A stretch of DNA of 6,708 nt from Actinomycetota bacterium (GCA_026392555.1 JAPLBW010000206.1:1263-7970); one strand, 5' to 3'; shown: positions 1 through 6,708, counted from the first letter of the stretch. The notes: generated from the sequence alone by a model not told the origin. Numbers and translations are program-made.

Positions 1-2373
1 TCGCAAACCGATGCCTTCTCGGAGGTAGTCCATCTCATAGAGGTGTTCGCGCCATTTTTGGTCGAGGACTGACAAAACAACTCGGCGCTCGAGTTCACGC
101 AGAATCTCTTCACCTAGCTCGGCTTCACGAGCGGCGTACGCTTCCTGAACGTCTTCTTTGATGATGGCGGCGATGAACTCCCCGCTCAACGACTCGCGGG
201 GGCCACCAGATTGCTCGACAACGTTATCGATAGTGAGTCCGATGTTGTATACACCGCCAAATGCTTGCCACAACGTATCGAGGTCCCACTCTTCGGCATA
301 GCCATCAGCTGTGGCTGCCATCGCATAAGCGCTGACCACGTCTTCGATGAAGCCGGCCACTTGATCGTGCAGGTCTTCACCTTCAAGAACCTTGCGACGC
401 TCGCTATAGATGACCAGACGCTGACGGTTAAGCACCTCGTCGTACTTGAGAACGTTCTTACGGATCTCGAAGTTTTGTGACTCGACTTGTGTCTGCGCCG
501 AACGAATCGCGTTCGTGACTAACTTGGCCTCAATCGGCACATCATCCGGAACGTTAAAACGAACCAAGAAAGAGTCAATCGCACCCGCGTTAAACAAGCG
601 CAGCAAATCGTCCTCAAGGGAGAGATAGAAACGCGACTCACCGGGGTCGCCCTGTCGGCCCGAGCGACCACGCAATTGGTTATCAATTCGACGTGATTCG
701 TGACGCTCCGTCGCGACCACGTAAAGGCCACCGACGCTTCGCACTTCGTCACGCTCTGCGGCTACGGCGACTTCGGCCTTGGCCACCGCCGCTTGCCAGG
801 CTGCGTTGAACTCATCGGGGGTTTCCACTGGATCAAGACCGCGCTGGGCAAGTTCAGCTGTCGCCGTGGCCTCAGCGTTTCCGCCCAGCATGATGTCGGT
901 GCCTCGACCAGCCATGTTGGTGGCCACCGTCACAGCATTCTTACGTCCAGCCTGAGCGATGATTGAGGCTTCGCGTTCGTGATACTTGGCGTTCAAGACT
1001 TCGTGCGGAATCCCACGACGACGCAGCATCTTGGACAAGTCTTCAGACTTCTCCACACTCGTCGTACCCACCAGAACGGGTTGACCCTTTTCGTGACGCT
1101 CTACAATGTCATCAATAACAGCTTCGTGTTTAGCTGATGCCGTGCGGTAAATCATGTCGGGCTTGTCCAGTCGAACCATGTCTCGGTTCGTGGGAATGGG
1201 CACCACACCGAGTTCGTAAATCTGGAGGAACTCCGCAGCTTCGGTCATGGCCGTACCGGTCATGCCGCCGAGCTTTTCGTATAGCCGGAAGAAGTTTTGC
1301 AAAGTGACGGTGGCTAGCGTTTGGTTCTCCCGGAGGATCTCCACGCCTTCCTTGGCTTCGATCGCCTGGTGCATTCCTTCGCTATAACGACGGCCAGGCA
1401 ACATGCGACCCGTGTGCTCATCAACAATGAGGACTTCGCCTCCCATGACGACGTAATCCTTGTCGAGCTTGAAGAGTTCTTTTGCCTTGATGGCGTTGTT
1501 TAGGTATCCGACCAACGGTGTATTGACTGGTTCGTAGAGGTTATCGATCCCCACCCAGTCCTCAATCTTTTCCACACCGGATTCGAGAATTCCAACGGTC
1601 CGCTTCTTTTCATCAACTTCATAGTCTTCATCGCGCACCAAGCGGCGAATCATGGTGGAAAACTCGGTGTACCACTTGCTCGGCTCATCAGCTGGGCCGC
1701 TGATGATCAACGGGGTACGCGCCTCATCAATCAAAATGGAGTCAACTTCGTCAATGACGGCGAAAAAGTGGCCACGCTGCACGAGGTCTTCTTTATCCAG
1801 CGCCATGTTGTCGCGCAGGTAGTCGAATCCATATTCGTTATTCGTGCCATAGGTGATGTCAGCGGCATATGCTGCGCGACGCTCGTCTGTTGGCATCTGC
1901 GAACGGATGCATCCAACGGTCAGGCCAAGGAATCGGTGAACCCGCCCCATCCATTCAGAGTCACGTTCGGCTAGGTAATCGTTGACCGTGACGACATGGA
2001 CACCTTGACCAGCAAGCGCATTGAGGTAAGCCGGCAAAGTCGACACCAAGGTCTTGCCTTCACCAGTACGCATTTCAGCGATGTTGCCCAGGTGCAGTGC
2101 GGCACCACCCATGATTTGCACGTCGTAGTGACGTTGACCCAAAACGCGCTTGGCAGCCTCGCGAACCGTGGCAAAAGCTTCGGGCAGGAGGTCGTCCAGC
2201 GACTCCCCATCGATATAGCGTTGCTTGTATTCAGCGGTGAGGGCTTTCAACTCATCGTCTGTGAGGGAGGTGAATCCATCTTCGATGAGATTGACCTGCT
2301 CGGCCAATTTCTCAAGTTTGCGAAGGGTCTTACCTTCACCCGCACGAAAAATGCGGTCAACAATGGCTGCCAC
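1..2373 (-). CDS. secA: Preprotein translocase ATPase SecA, 3' end missing
   Basis: SecA is the cytosolic/peripheral ATPase that pushes unfolded secretory precursors through the SecYEG channel. The frame is open from a GTG at 2373 to the window edge (791 codons). It reads MAAIVDRIFRAGEGKTLRKL at the N-terminus. Visible motifs are the Walker A GEGKT (residues 104-108, Lys107), the Walker B DEVD (208-211), GRGTDI of the second nucleotide-binding domain (489-494), and the arginine-finger block GRSGRQGDPGESRF (from about 569). The preprotein cross-linking domain lies between Walker B and the second motor domain. The last residues in the window, EHLYEMDYLREGIGLR, belong to the two-helix finger, so its second half and the C-terminal linker are missing. 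The start is supported by AGAGGAG at 2382-2388, 8 nt upstream. Location next to comF and lpqB fits the housekeeping SecA1 rather than accessory SecA2. Nothing in the visible motifs looks degenerate. Confidence 0.97.
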   Translation of the reverse strand, partial: MAAIVDRIFRAGEGKTLRKLEKLAEQVNLIEDGFTSLTDDELKALTAEYKQRYIDGESLDDLLPEAFATVREAAKRVLGQRHYDVQIMGGAALHLGNIAEMRTGEGKTLVSTLPAYLNALAGQGVHVVTVNDYLAERDSEWMGRVHRFLGLTVGCIRSQMPTDERRAAYAADITYGTNNEYGFDYLRDNMALDKEDLVQRGHFFAVIDEVDSILIDEARTPLIISGPADEPSKWYTEFSTMIRRLVRDEDYEVDEKKRTVGILESGVEKIEDWVGIDNLYEPVNTPLVGYLNNAIKAKELFKLDKDYVVMGGEVLIVDEHTGRMLPGRRYSEGMHQAIEAKEGVEILRENQTLATVTLQNFFRLYEKLGGMTGTAMTEAAEFLQIYELGVVPIPTNRDMVRLDKPDMIYRTASAKHEAVIDDIVERHEKGQPVLVGTTSVEKSEDLSKMLRRRGIPHEVLNAKYHEREASIIAQAGRKNAVTVATNMAGRGTDIMLGGNAEATATAELAQRGLDPVETPDEFNAAWQAAVAKAEVAVAAERDEVRSVGGLYVVATERHESRRIDNQLRGRSGRQGDPGESRFYLSLEDDLLRLFNAGAIDSFLVRFNVPDDVPIEAKLVTNAIRSAQTQVESQNFEIRKNVLKYDEVLNRQRLVIYSERRKVLEGEDLHDQVAGFIEDVVSAYAMAATADGYAEEWDLDTLWQAFGGVYNIGLTIDNVVEQSGGPRESLSGEFIAAIIKEDVQEAYAAREAELGEEILRELERRVVLSVLDQKWREHLYEMDYLREGIGLR

Positions 2374-2381
2374 TGACAAGG

Positions 2382-2388
2382 CTCCTCT
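2382..2388 (-). promoter_or_regulatory. secA Shine-Dalgarno (AGAGGAG)
   Basis: On the minus strand AGAGGAG lies 8 nt before the GTG at 2373. It is a strong site and decides the secA start, as no other start codon nearby has comparable spacing. It sits inside a 10-nt sequence (2376-2385) repeated exactly at 2652-2661 in a hairpin further upstream. Confidence 0.8.
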
Positions 2389-2719
2389 AGTCAGCCCCGA
2401 GGGGGGATGCCTCCATCGTAGGCGCGTGGGGGTGGGGGGATGACACTCGCCCGGCCGACCTGGTCTTCGACCCCACATTCGCCTGCTGGGGATTTCGCAG
2501 CGCTGGCGCCACTACTGCCCCTCTCTTGGATCGGCCGATATCTGATCGACCGGCAAGGCAGGACTTACTCCTAAGCCGCACCGTGATCGAACGACAAAAA
2601 GTCGCCTTACGTGGACCGTTTAGCCTGCGACTGGCATCGGCTTGCTGGAGCACAAGGCTCCAACGCAACCACGGACCCGAGCGAGTGTCACGGGTCCAAC
2701 TTACCGACCGCTTGCCCAC
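2387..2719 (-). CDS. Doubtful 110-codon frame filling the comF-secA gap
   Basis: A GTG-started frame begins 13 nt after the comF stop and ends with a TAG that overlaps the secA Shine-Dalgarno, 13 nt before the secA start. That spacing is what an operon member would show, and the position is where hpf is usually found. Against it: the product (MGKRSVSWTRDTRSG...) is very rich in Arg and Ser and nearly devoid of acidic residues. It has no hydrophobic segment, no HPF-like fold pattern and no family I recognise, and it uses AGG, AGA, CTA and CGA codons freely. No good Shine-Dalgarno precedes it. I judge it more likely to be a chance frame in G+C-rich noncoding DNA than a gene. A leader peptide for secA is a remote alternative. 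Confidence 0.12.
   Translation of the reverse strand: MGKRSVSWTRDTRSGPWLRWSLVLQQADASRRLNGPRKATFCRSITVRLRSKSCLAGRSDIGRSKRGAVVAPALRNPQQANVGSKTRSAGRVSSPHPHAPTMEASPLGAD
2414..2419 (-). promoter_or_regulatory. Possible -10 element of a secA promoter (TACGAT)
   Basis: TACGAT on the minus strand fits the actinobacterial TANNNT -10 pattern and would start transcription roughly 30-35 nt before the secA start codon. There is no good -35 hexamer at 16-19 nt upstream, where the sequence is a run of C, so support is weak. A second TANNNT match, TAAGTT at 2698-2703, has an equally poor -35. Confidence 0.2.
2532..2552 (-). other. 8-bp stem-loop in the secA leader
   Basis: In minus-strand RNA, CGGUCGAU pairs with AUCGGCCG around the 5-nt loop CAGAU, including one internal G-U pair. 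On the plus strand the same position is a C-A mismatch, so the fold favours RNA made in the secA direction. No function is known. Confidence 0.4.
2592..2604 (-). other. Small hairpin with five-T loop
   Basis: CGAC-TTTTT-GTCG on the minus strand forms 4 bp, extendable by a G-U pair at its base that is possible only in minus-strand RNA. It is weak alone and is listed because it continues the run of hairpins in the gap. Confidence 0.25.
2642..2668 (-). other. Hairpin with 10 paired bases, copying the secA SD context
   Basis: TTGC-TGGAGC at 2642-2651 pairs with GCTCCA (2657-2662) and GCAA (2665-2668) around a 5-nt loop, with a 2-nt bulge at 2663-2664. In minus-strand RNA the first arm and loop contain GGAGCCUUGU, identical to the ten bases that include the core of the secA Shine-Dalgarno (2376-2385). 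No T-run follows on either strand, so a classical rho-independent terminator is not indicated. Confidence 0.5.
2672..2698 (-). terminator. Stem-loop just after comF, possible terminator or attenuator
   Basis: GGACCCG (2673-2679) and CGGGTCC (2691-2697) form a perfect 7-bp, G+C-rich stem with an 11-nt loop. In minus-strand RNA a further U-G pair closes the base (2698 with 2672). It begins about 35 nt after the comF stop and is followed within a few nt by the hairpin at 2642-2668. Tandem hairpins without a U-run can end transcription in actinobacteria, but the same structure could be part of a leader read through into secA. Confidence 0.35.
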
Positions 2720-2732
2720 TGTCGCCAGCTAC

Positions 2733-3521
2733 CTATCGCCGACGCGGACCACACACCGCCGCCACGCCTAACACCCAATACCCACCAGCCTCTAGTGCGC
2801 GAACGGCCTCGGCCACTGTCGCACCCGTAGTCACGATGTCATCAACAACCACCACTGGCACTTTCGAGGGAGCGGCCTGATGATCCGGGCGGCTGGCAGC
2901 AAAGGCACCCGCGAGATTGCGTTGTCGTTGATCAGCATTGAGACCCACTTGATCGCGCAGCGGTTGGCCGACGCGCAGGACAGATTCCACTGTTGAGCCG
3001 TTTCCCAGTTCGCGACATGCGGCCTGAGCTAGTTCGGCCACTGTTGACCTACCGCGACGCACCAGATTCATTCGTCGGGAGGGAACAGGCACGAGCTGCA
3101 CGGCCGGAACCGCACTATCGACCCTGGCTACAACTGATCGGACCGCTGCACCCAAGGCCGCACCCAGCGGGGTGGCTAACGAGGTGCGCCCACGGTCCTT
3201 GTGCATCAACACCAATCTGCGTGCAGGACCTGCATACGCCGTGGCGGCAATCACGGGGACATGGAGCGGGTGATGAACAACGCGGGGAACCGATCGAAGG
3301 AGCGTGACACAGCAGGTCGGACATGGGCTGATGTCTGGAGCTCCACATCCTGCACACGACAGTGGCGCCACGAGCTGAGCCCACGCATGCGCGGTGGCAC
3401 GTAGCGAGGGGCTCCACTGGTCAGGGAACAAGCGATCGGAGGACATGGGTGCACTCTGTCGGCGCGCTAGGTGTGACGTGCACAGGTCGAATCGAAACGG
3501 GGTTATAAGGGCGTTGGTCAC
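2733..3521 (-). CDS. comF: ComF-type phosphoribosyltransferase-like protein
   Basis: This is a cytosolic protein of the ComF/GntX branch of the type I phosphoribosyltransferase fold. Family members were named for DNA uptake in competent bacteria, but their reaction and role in actinobacteria are not established. From the GTG at 3521 it has 262 residues. An N-terminal zinc-ribbon-like cysteine set, CxxC-x7-CxxC, lies at residues 56-70 (3309-3356). The substrate-binding loop VVVVDDIVTTGAT is at 224-235 (about 2817-2858), with the acidic pair D227-D228. The family segment LRDQVGLNADQRQRNLAGAF is at about 188-207. The start is uncertain: GTG 3521 lies 6 nt after the lpqB stop but has no clear Shine-Dalgarno. 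ATG 3446 would give 237 residues, closer to the usual length, with only a weak AGAG upstream. The residues between the two starts look unlike the family. The short spacing implies co-transcription with lpqB. Confidence 0.88.
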   Translation of the reverse strand: MTNALITPFRFDLCTSHLARRQSAPMSSDRLFPDQWSPSLRATAHAWAQLVAPLSCAGCGAPDISPCPTCCVTLLRSVPRVVHHPLHVPVIAATAYAGPARRLVLMHKDRGRTSLATPLGAALGAAVRSVVARVDSAVPAVQLVPVPSRRMNLVRRGRSTVAELAQAACRELGNGSTVESVLRVGQPLRDQVGLNADQRQRNLAGAFAASRPDHQAAPSKVPVVVVDDIVTTGATVAEAVRALEAGGYWVLGVAAVCGPRRR

Positions 3522-3527
3522 ACCGAA

Positions 3528-5219
3528 TCAACCCGGATAGGCCGGTGACTTTCCACGCGCCACGCTCAGTCGCCATCCCAGCCCCGAATTTTCCCACACC
3601 CCAGTTGGCGCTTCAACAAGCAATGCGCTACCTGGTGCAGCTGCGATCGCTGACATGGATGCCACACCGCCGGCCGCACTCACATCCGGCGTGCCGACAC
3701 TGATGGAGTAGACCTGCGTGACGCCGGTTCGAGAGCTGCCGATCACCACAGCCGTGTTGGCATCGTTCCATGCGCAATCAACAATAGAAGTAAGAGTATT
3801 TTGAATCAGTTGTGGTGATTCCAACTGATACTGCCCCCCGGAACGCACGATGCGCATCAGGTACACCTGTCGCTGTCCGCCCGAGGACGCGATCACTAAT
3901 GCTCGAGCGCCATCTCTAGCCACCCGAACAAGCACAGGTGTTGCTAGGCCATTCACCCGAACTCGTGACACTTTTCCGGAGGTTTTGATGATGCGCACAG
4001 TCCCTTGACTGGCCACCCATAGGTCACCGGCCAAAGAGTAAGAAAGTGAGAGCGCTGGAGATTGCCCAGCCACGGGGGTTACTTGCGAAGCGGGCTTCAG
4101 ATCAGCAAGGTACATCGTTGACTGACCTCCAGGAACGGACACCGTTGAGCCGGCTCGCGATTGCGCCAGATCCACCGCAATACGTCCTAGTCGCACTGAC
4201 CCTTCGCCAAACACCCCTTCGACTGGAGCAATGCCAGCTGTCGTGACTTGATTCAGCCGCTTGCCCAGAACCACAAATGCACTGGACTTTGCGGACAAGC
4301 CGTCCGGATCGACCCCAGCAAAGTCTTTACGGGACAACACATCACCTAGCCCAGCAAGAGGCAAGGGCTGTCTATTAACGGTGATCCGAACCGCAGTCAC
4401 CGTTTCAATACTGGTCGCGGTCCACACGATCTGGGCGGCGAGTACGCGCCGCTGGTTGTCGTTTGCCGCTAGGGCTTGTTGCGTGAGGTCCACGACCGCC
4501 GTTGTGCCTTCAACGGGCACCGCATCAATTTCTAACTTGGTGCCAGCAGGCACCGCCGTGCGAACCGCGGGTGCGAGCCAGGCCGACGGTCCGGTCAACA
4601 GGCCGCGCACGAGTGAGGTGAGCAAGCCACGTCGATCGATGGGAACCAGAATGCGATCTGGCACCAACCGTGACTCATCGGCATTAAGAAAATAACGCTC
4701 AACGCTGGTATACACCCGATTCAAGGTGGTGGGTGTTAGCAACAAACCATCGCGCACGCCGTCAATGCGCCATTGCCCGTCAACTTGTCGCACCGTGAAG
4801 TCGGTATCAAGTTGGGTATTTCCTGGACTAGGTACGTAGGTTCCTACCGAGCTCAATTGACCCACTTGAGGTTCAGAGAGCAGCACGCGCGAACCACGGC
4901 GGACTAACTGCAAACCATTGGAATCGTTGATGATCGTTGCCCCTGTCGCGGGGTTCCAGGTTTCAGTCACTTCCGGAGCCAAGTAAGCGCGAGCCACCGC
5001 ATAGTCATCAGAGGCACTGACATTGGCTTGCAAGAAACCAGAGACGATTTCCACGGGGGAATCACCCACCCGAGGAGGTCGAACTACCGGAACCACCGCG
5101 TCAAAGGAATTTCCGCCGGTGACGTTGGCCCCAAGGTTGACCTGTCCGCCGGTGGGCACACTCGCGCACCCAGCGAGAAAAAGTGCCACTGACAAAATCA
5201 AGAGGGCGGGGCGCTTCAC
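3528..5219 (-). CDS. lpqB: Lipoprotein LpqB, MtrAB accessory protein
   Basis: LpqB is an actinobacterial lipoprotein on the outer face of the membrane that interacts with the MtrB sensor domain and influences MtrA signalling and envelope homeostasis. The chosen GTG at 5219 gives 563 residues, close to mycobacterial LpqB. It begins MKRPALLILSVALFLAGC: two basic residues, a hydrophobic core, and a lipobox LAGC with the lipidated cysteine at residue 18. After an N-terminal domain, residues about 167-292 match a GerMN-like domain (RVYTSVERYFLNAD... to RITVNRQPLPL). About 337-563 form the C-terminal beta-propeller-like region with repeated short strands. The GTG overlaps the mtrB stop as GTGA, with an AGGA about 10 nt before it, indicating translational coupling. 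An upstream in-frame ATG at 5348 would bury the signal peptide inside a longer protein and is rejected. No truncation or frameshift is seen. Confidence 0.95.
   Translation of the reverse strand: MKRPALLILSVALFLAGCASVPTGGQVNLGANVTGGNSFDAVVPVVRPPRVGDSPVEIVSGFLQANVSASDDYAVARAYLAPEVTETWNPATGATIINDSNGLQLVRRGSRVLLSEPQVGQLSSVGTYVPSPGNTQLDTDFTVRQVDGQWRIDGVRDGLLLTPTTLNRVYTSVERYFLNADESRLVPDRILVPIDRRGLLTSLVRGLLTGPSAWLAPAVRTAVPAGTKLEIDAVPVEGTTAVVDLTQQALAANDNQRRVLAAQIVWTATSIETVTAVRITVNRQPLPLAGLGDVLSRKDFAGVDPDGLSAKSSAFVVLGKRLNQVTTAGIAPVEGVFGEGSVRLGRIAVDLAQSRAGSTVSVPGGQSTMYLADLKPASQVTPVAGQSPALSLSYSLAGDLWVASQGTVRIIKTSGKVSRVRVNGLATPVLVRVARDGARALVIASSGGQRQVYLMRIVRSGGQYQLESPQLIQNTLTSIVDCAWNDANTAVVIGSSRTGVTQVYSISVGTPDVSAAGGVASMSAIAAAPGSALLVEAPTGVWENSGLGWRLSVARGKSPAYPG
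5216..5219 (-). other. mtrB/lpqB 4-nt GTGA start-stop overlap
   Basis: The lpqB GTG start (5219-5217) and the mtrB TGA stop (5218-5216) share bases. Such overlaps normally couple translation, so the kinase and its partner lipoprotein are probably made in linked amounts. Confidence 0.85.
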
Positions 5220-6708
5220 GAGGTTTCGTCCTCGCTCGTTACGGCACGATCTGCTGGCTCGAGCTCTACCGGCGATCCATGCAGCACCGTGCCCACCTTG
5301 CGGGGCAACGTCAGACGGAAGACGGCACCGCGTGCGGGCTGACCCCACGCCTCTAGCCAGCCACCGTGCAGTCGAGCGTCTTCAAGGGCGATGGACAAAC
5401 CCAATCCCGATCCACCAATCGTGCGCGCCCTCGACGGATCCGACCGCCAAAATCGATTGAACACCAGGGAAGACTCACCAGGTCGCAGGCCGACGCCATG
5501 GTCGCGCACTGAGACGGCAACGGCCTGTTCATCCGCACCAATGGTGACCACAATCGGCTTACCGTCACCGTGTTCGATGGCATTGACTACTAAGTTGCGG
5601 ATCACCCGCTCAATGCGCACGGCATCCATATCGGCCAAACATGGCTGATCAGGCTCATCGACGGAGACCACCGAACCCCTCGCTTCAGCTAGCGGAGCGG
5701 CAGCCTTAATGACTCGCGCAGTCAGCATGCACAAGTCCACGCCTTCGGCATCCAAGATCGCCTGACCCGAGTCAAACCGACTGATTTCGAGAAGTTCGGT
5801 AAACAGCTCCTCGAATCGATCAAGTTGCTCGGTCAAAAGTTCGGCTGAACGGGAAGTCGCCGGACCGAGTTCATCTTTGTTCTCATAAATCAGATCCGAG
5901 GCCATCCGGATAGTGGTCAACGGAGTACGTAGCTCGTGTGACACATCAGCGACGAAGCGGCGCTGGATACGAGACAGGGCCTCCAATTGGCGAATCTGTT
6001 GCTTGATGTTGCCCGCCATGGAGTTAAAGGCGGTGGCTAATCGTGCAAGTTCGTCTTCACCCCGCACGCGCATACGTTCTTCGAGGCGCCCAGCCGCCAA
6101 TCTCTCAGCCACATCAGCGGCAATACGAACGGGCTTGAGAACCAAACGGGTAACGAAGCCAATGATGAAAGCCAAAAGGATGATCAAAATGATGCCGGTG
6201 AGGGCTCTGCTGCTTTGGACAAGGTCAAGAGTGCGCTGTTCACTTTCCGTGGAGTACACGTAGAACAACTCGTACGTACCTAAGTTAGGTATCACCAGCG
6301 GCGCACCAACGGCTAGGCCTGGCCCCGAGGAACCATCCGCATAGCGAATCTTGGTGTACGCATAGGCCAGCGTTTTTTGTTGCGCTACGGCCGTGCGCAG
6401 TTGCTCCGGAATGCTGGCTTCTTCAATCGCGCCAGATCGACGTGCAGGAACTGTCGTTGTTCCACTACCAGGGTTCGCTAGCAAAAGGACGTCATAGAGG
6501 GGCGGGGAGCCGGCACGATTAGACAGCTCAGTGGAAATTTGATCAATGAGTTGACCGGCACCCGCCTGCTGGGTCAAGTCTGAAGAATCAGCTAGTTGCT
6601 GTGCCGAACGGACACCAGAGGTGGCCTCTGCTACGGAGTTTTTGACCTTTGTCTCCAGCAGTCCGGTGCGAATCCGACTGACCAACAGGGTTCCAGTGAG
6701 GATTACCA
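5216..6708 (-). CDS. mtrB: Sensor histidine kinase MtrB, 5' end missing
   Basis: MtrB is the membrane sensor kinase of the MtrAB two-component system, which controls cell-wall, division and osmotic responses in actinobacteria. About 496 codons are present. The frame is still open at the window edge and starts within the first membrane helix (VILTGTLLVS, then basic SRIRTG). Next come an extracytoplasmic sensor region of about 150 residues and a second membrane helix (ALTGIILIILLAFIIGFVTRL, about 6137-6205). A HAMP domain follows, then the H-box FVADVSHELRTPLTTIR with the phosphorylated His at 5936-5938. The ATPase domain has an N-box RNLVVNAIEHG (second Asn at 5582-5584), a G1 box RDHGVGL, an F-box VFNRFW and a G2 box GGSGLGLS (about 5393-5416). 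All catalytic motifs are intact. A TTG at 6685 is not the start, as coding sequence continues upstream. mtrA is expected just beyond the window. Confidence 0.96.
   Translation of the reverse strand, partial: VILTGTLLVSRIRTGLLETKVKNSVAEATSGVRSAQQLADSSDLTQQAGAGQLIDQISTELSNRAGSPPLYDVLLLANPGSGTTTVPARRSGAIEEASIPEQLRTAVAQQKTLAYAYTKIRYADGSSGPGLAVGAPLVIPNLGTYELFYVYSTESEQRTLDLVQSSRALTGIILIILLAFIIGFVTRLVLKPVRIAADVAERLAAGRLEERMRVRGEDELARLATAFNSMAGNIKQQIRQLEALSRIQRRFVADVSHELRTPLTTIRMASDLIYENKDELGPATSRSAELLTEQLDRFEELFTELLEISRFDSGQAILDAEGVDLCMLTARVIKAAAPLAEARGSVVSVDEPDQPCLADMDAVRIERVIRNLVVNAIEHGDGKPIVVTIGADEQAVAVSVRDHGVGLRPGESSLVFNRFWRSDPSRARTIGGSGLGLSIALEDARLHGGWLEAWGQPARGAVFRLTLPRKVGTVLHGSPVELEPADRAVTSEDETS

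Larger units (their letters stand above)
2374..2732. other. 359-nt comF-secA gap without a convincing gene
   Basis: No frame on either strand gives a recognisable protein. In many actinobacteria this position holds hpf (ribosome hibernation factor, typically about 200 residues or more). A full hpf would not fit, and no HPF-like sequence is visible in any frame. Contents seen are two strong tandem hairpins close to the comF end (2642-2697), weaker hairpins at 2592-2604 and 2532-2552, a G-run cluster on the plus strand (2401-2439), a possible -10 box at 2414-2419, and the secA ribosome-binding site. The only frame spanning it (GTG at 2719 to TAG at 2387, minus strand, 110 codons) is described separately. 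Confidence 0.75.

Noticed and set aside
1996..2376. 126-codon plus-strand frame opposite the secA 5' region
   Set aside because: It is antisense to strongly conserved SecA sequence including Walker A and has no recognisable product; it is a shadow frame.
2683..2690. MtrA-like binding half-site (GTGACA, minus strand) in the gap
   Set aside because: Only one half of the expected direct repeat is present and it falls in the loop of the hairpin at 2672-2698; a six-base match is expected by chance.
2387..2719. SecM-like arrest peptide regulating secA
   Set aside because: The frame has no signal sequence or membrane segment, which secretion-monitoring leaders need, and no recognisable arrest motif. 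It is kept only as a low-confidence frame.
2526..2880. Overlapping plus-strand frames in the gap and the comF 3' end
   Set aside because: Three different frames overlap one another, all Arg/Pro/Thr-rich, with no good ribosome-binding site and extending antisense into the conserved ComF substrate-binding loop.
5220..5348. Upstream in-frame ATG giving a 606-residue LpqB
   Set aside because: It lies deep inside mtrB and would put 43 Arg-rich residues before a clear lipoprotein signal peptide. The GTG at 5219 with the GTGA overlap gives a normal lipobox position.
4261..5460. Plus-strand frames of about 145 codons opposite lpqB and the mtrB 3' end
   Set aside because: The compositions are low-complexity Arg/Ser/Thr-rich with no family match, opposite well-supported genes on the minus strand.
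6683..6685. TTG as the mtrB start
   Set aside because: The frame continues to the window edge with hydrophobic residues of the first membrane helix (VILTGTLLVS), so the true start is outside the window.

Overview
The window holds a conserved actinobacterial gene block, transcribed entirely from the minus strand. In transcription order it reads mtrB (5' end cut by the window), lpqB, a comF-type phosphoribosyltransferase gene, a 359-nt stretch with no convincing gene, and secA (3' end cut by the window). MtrB and LpqB together in this order are a hallmark of Actinomycetota. By eye the base composition is moderate (roughly mid-50s % G+C), low for a soil actinomycete. This would suit a streamlined aquatic or otherwise reduced-GC lineage, but the exact lineage cannot be named from the sequence.

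Layout (right to left, the direction of transcription): 6708-5216 is the MtrB sensor histidine kinase, covering the end of the first membrane helix through a complete kinase core. 5219-3528 is LpqB, a lipoprotein whose GTG start overlaps the mtrB stop by 4 nt (GTGA). 3521-2733 is the ComF-like protein, starting 6 nt after lpqB. 2732-2374 is the gap, which carries several stem-loops, a G/C-run and the secA Shine-Dalgarno. 2373-1 is the SecA translocase ATPase, of which 791 codons are present.

How the genes work together: MtrB (with MtrA, expected just upstream and outside the window) senses cell-envelope or osmotic state. LpqB is the lipoprotein known to bind the MtrB sensor domain and modulate signalling. 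SecA drives export of unfolded precursors, including lipoproteins such as LpqB. The role of ComF here is unclear.

The most unusual part is the comF-secA interval. In many actinobacteria the ribosome hibernation factor gene (hpf) sits there, but it is absent here. The gap instead holds tandem hairpins, several with G-U pairs that form only in minus-strand RNA. One hairpin arm carries an exact 10-nt copy of the sequence around the secA Shine-Dalgarno, so the opposite arm could in principle also pair with the secA ribosome-binding site. A 110-codon frame fills the gap almost exactly but does not look like a real protein. The rest of the window is ordinary housekeeping sequence.
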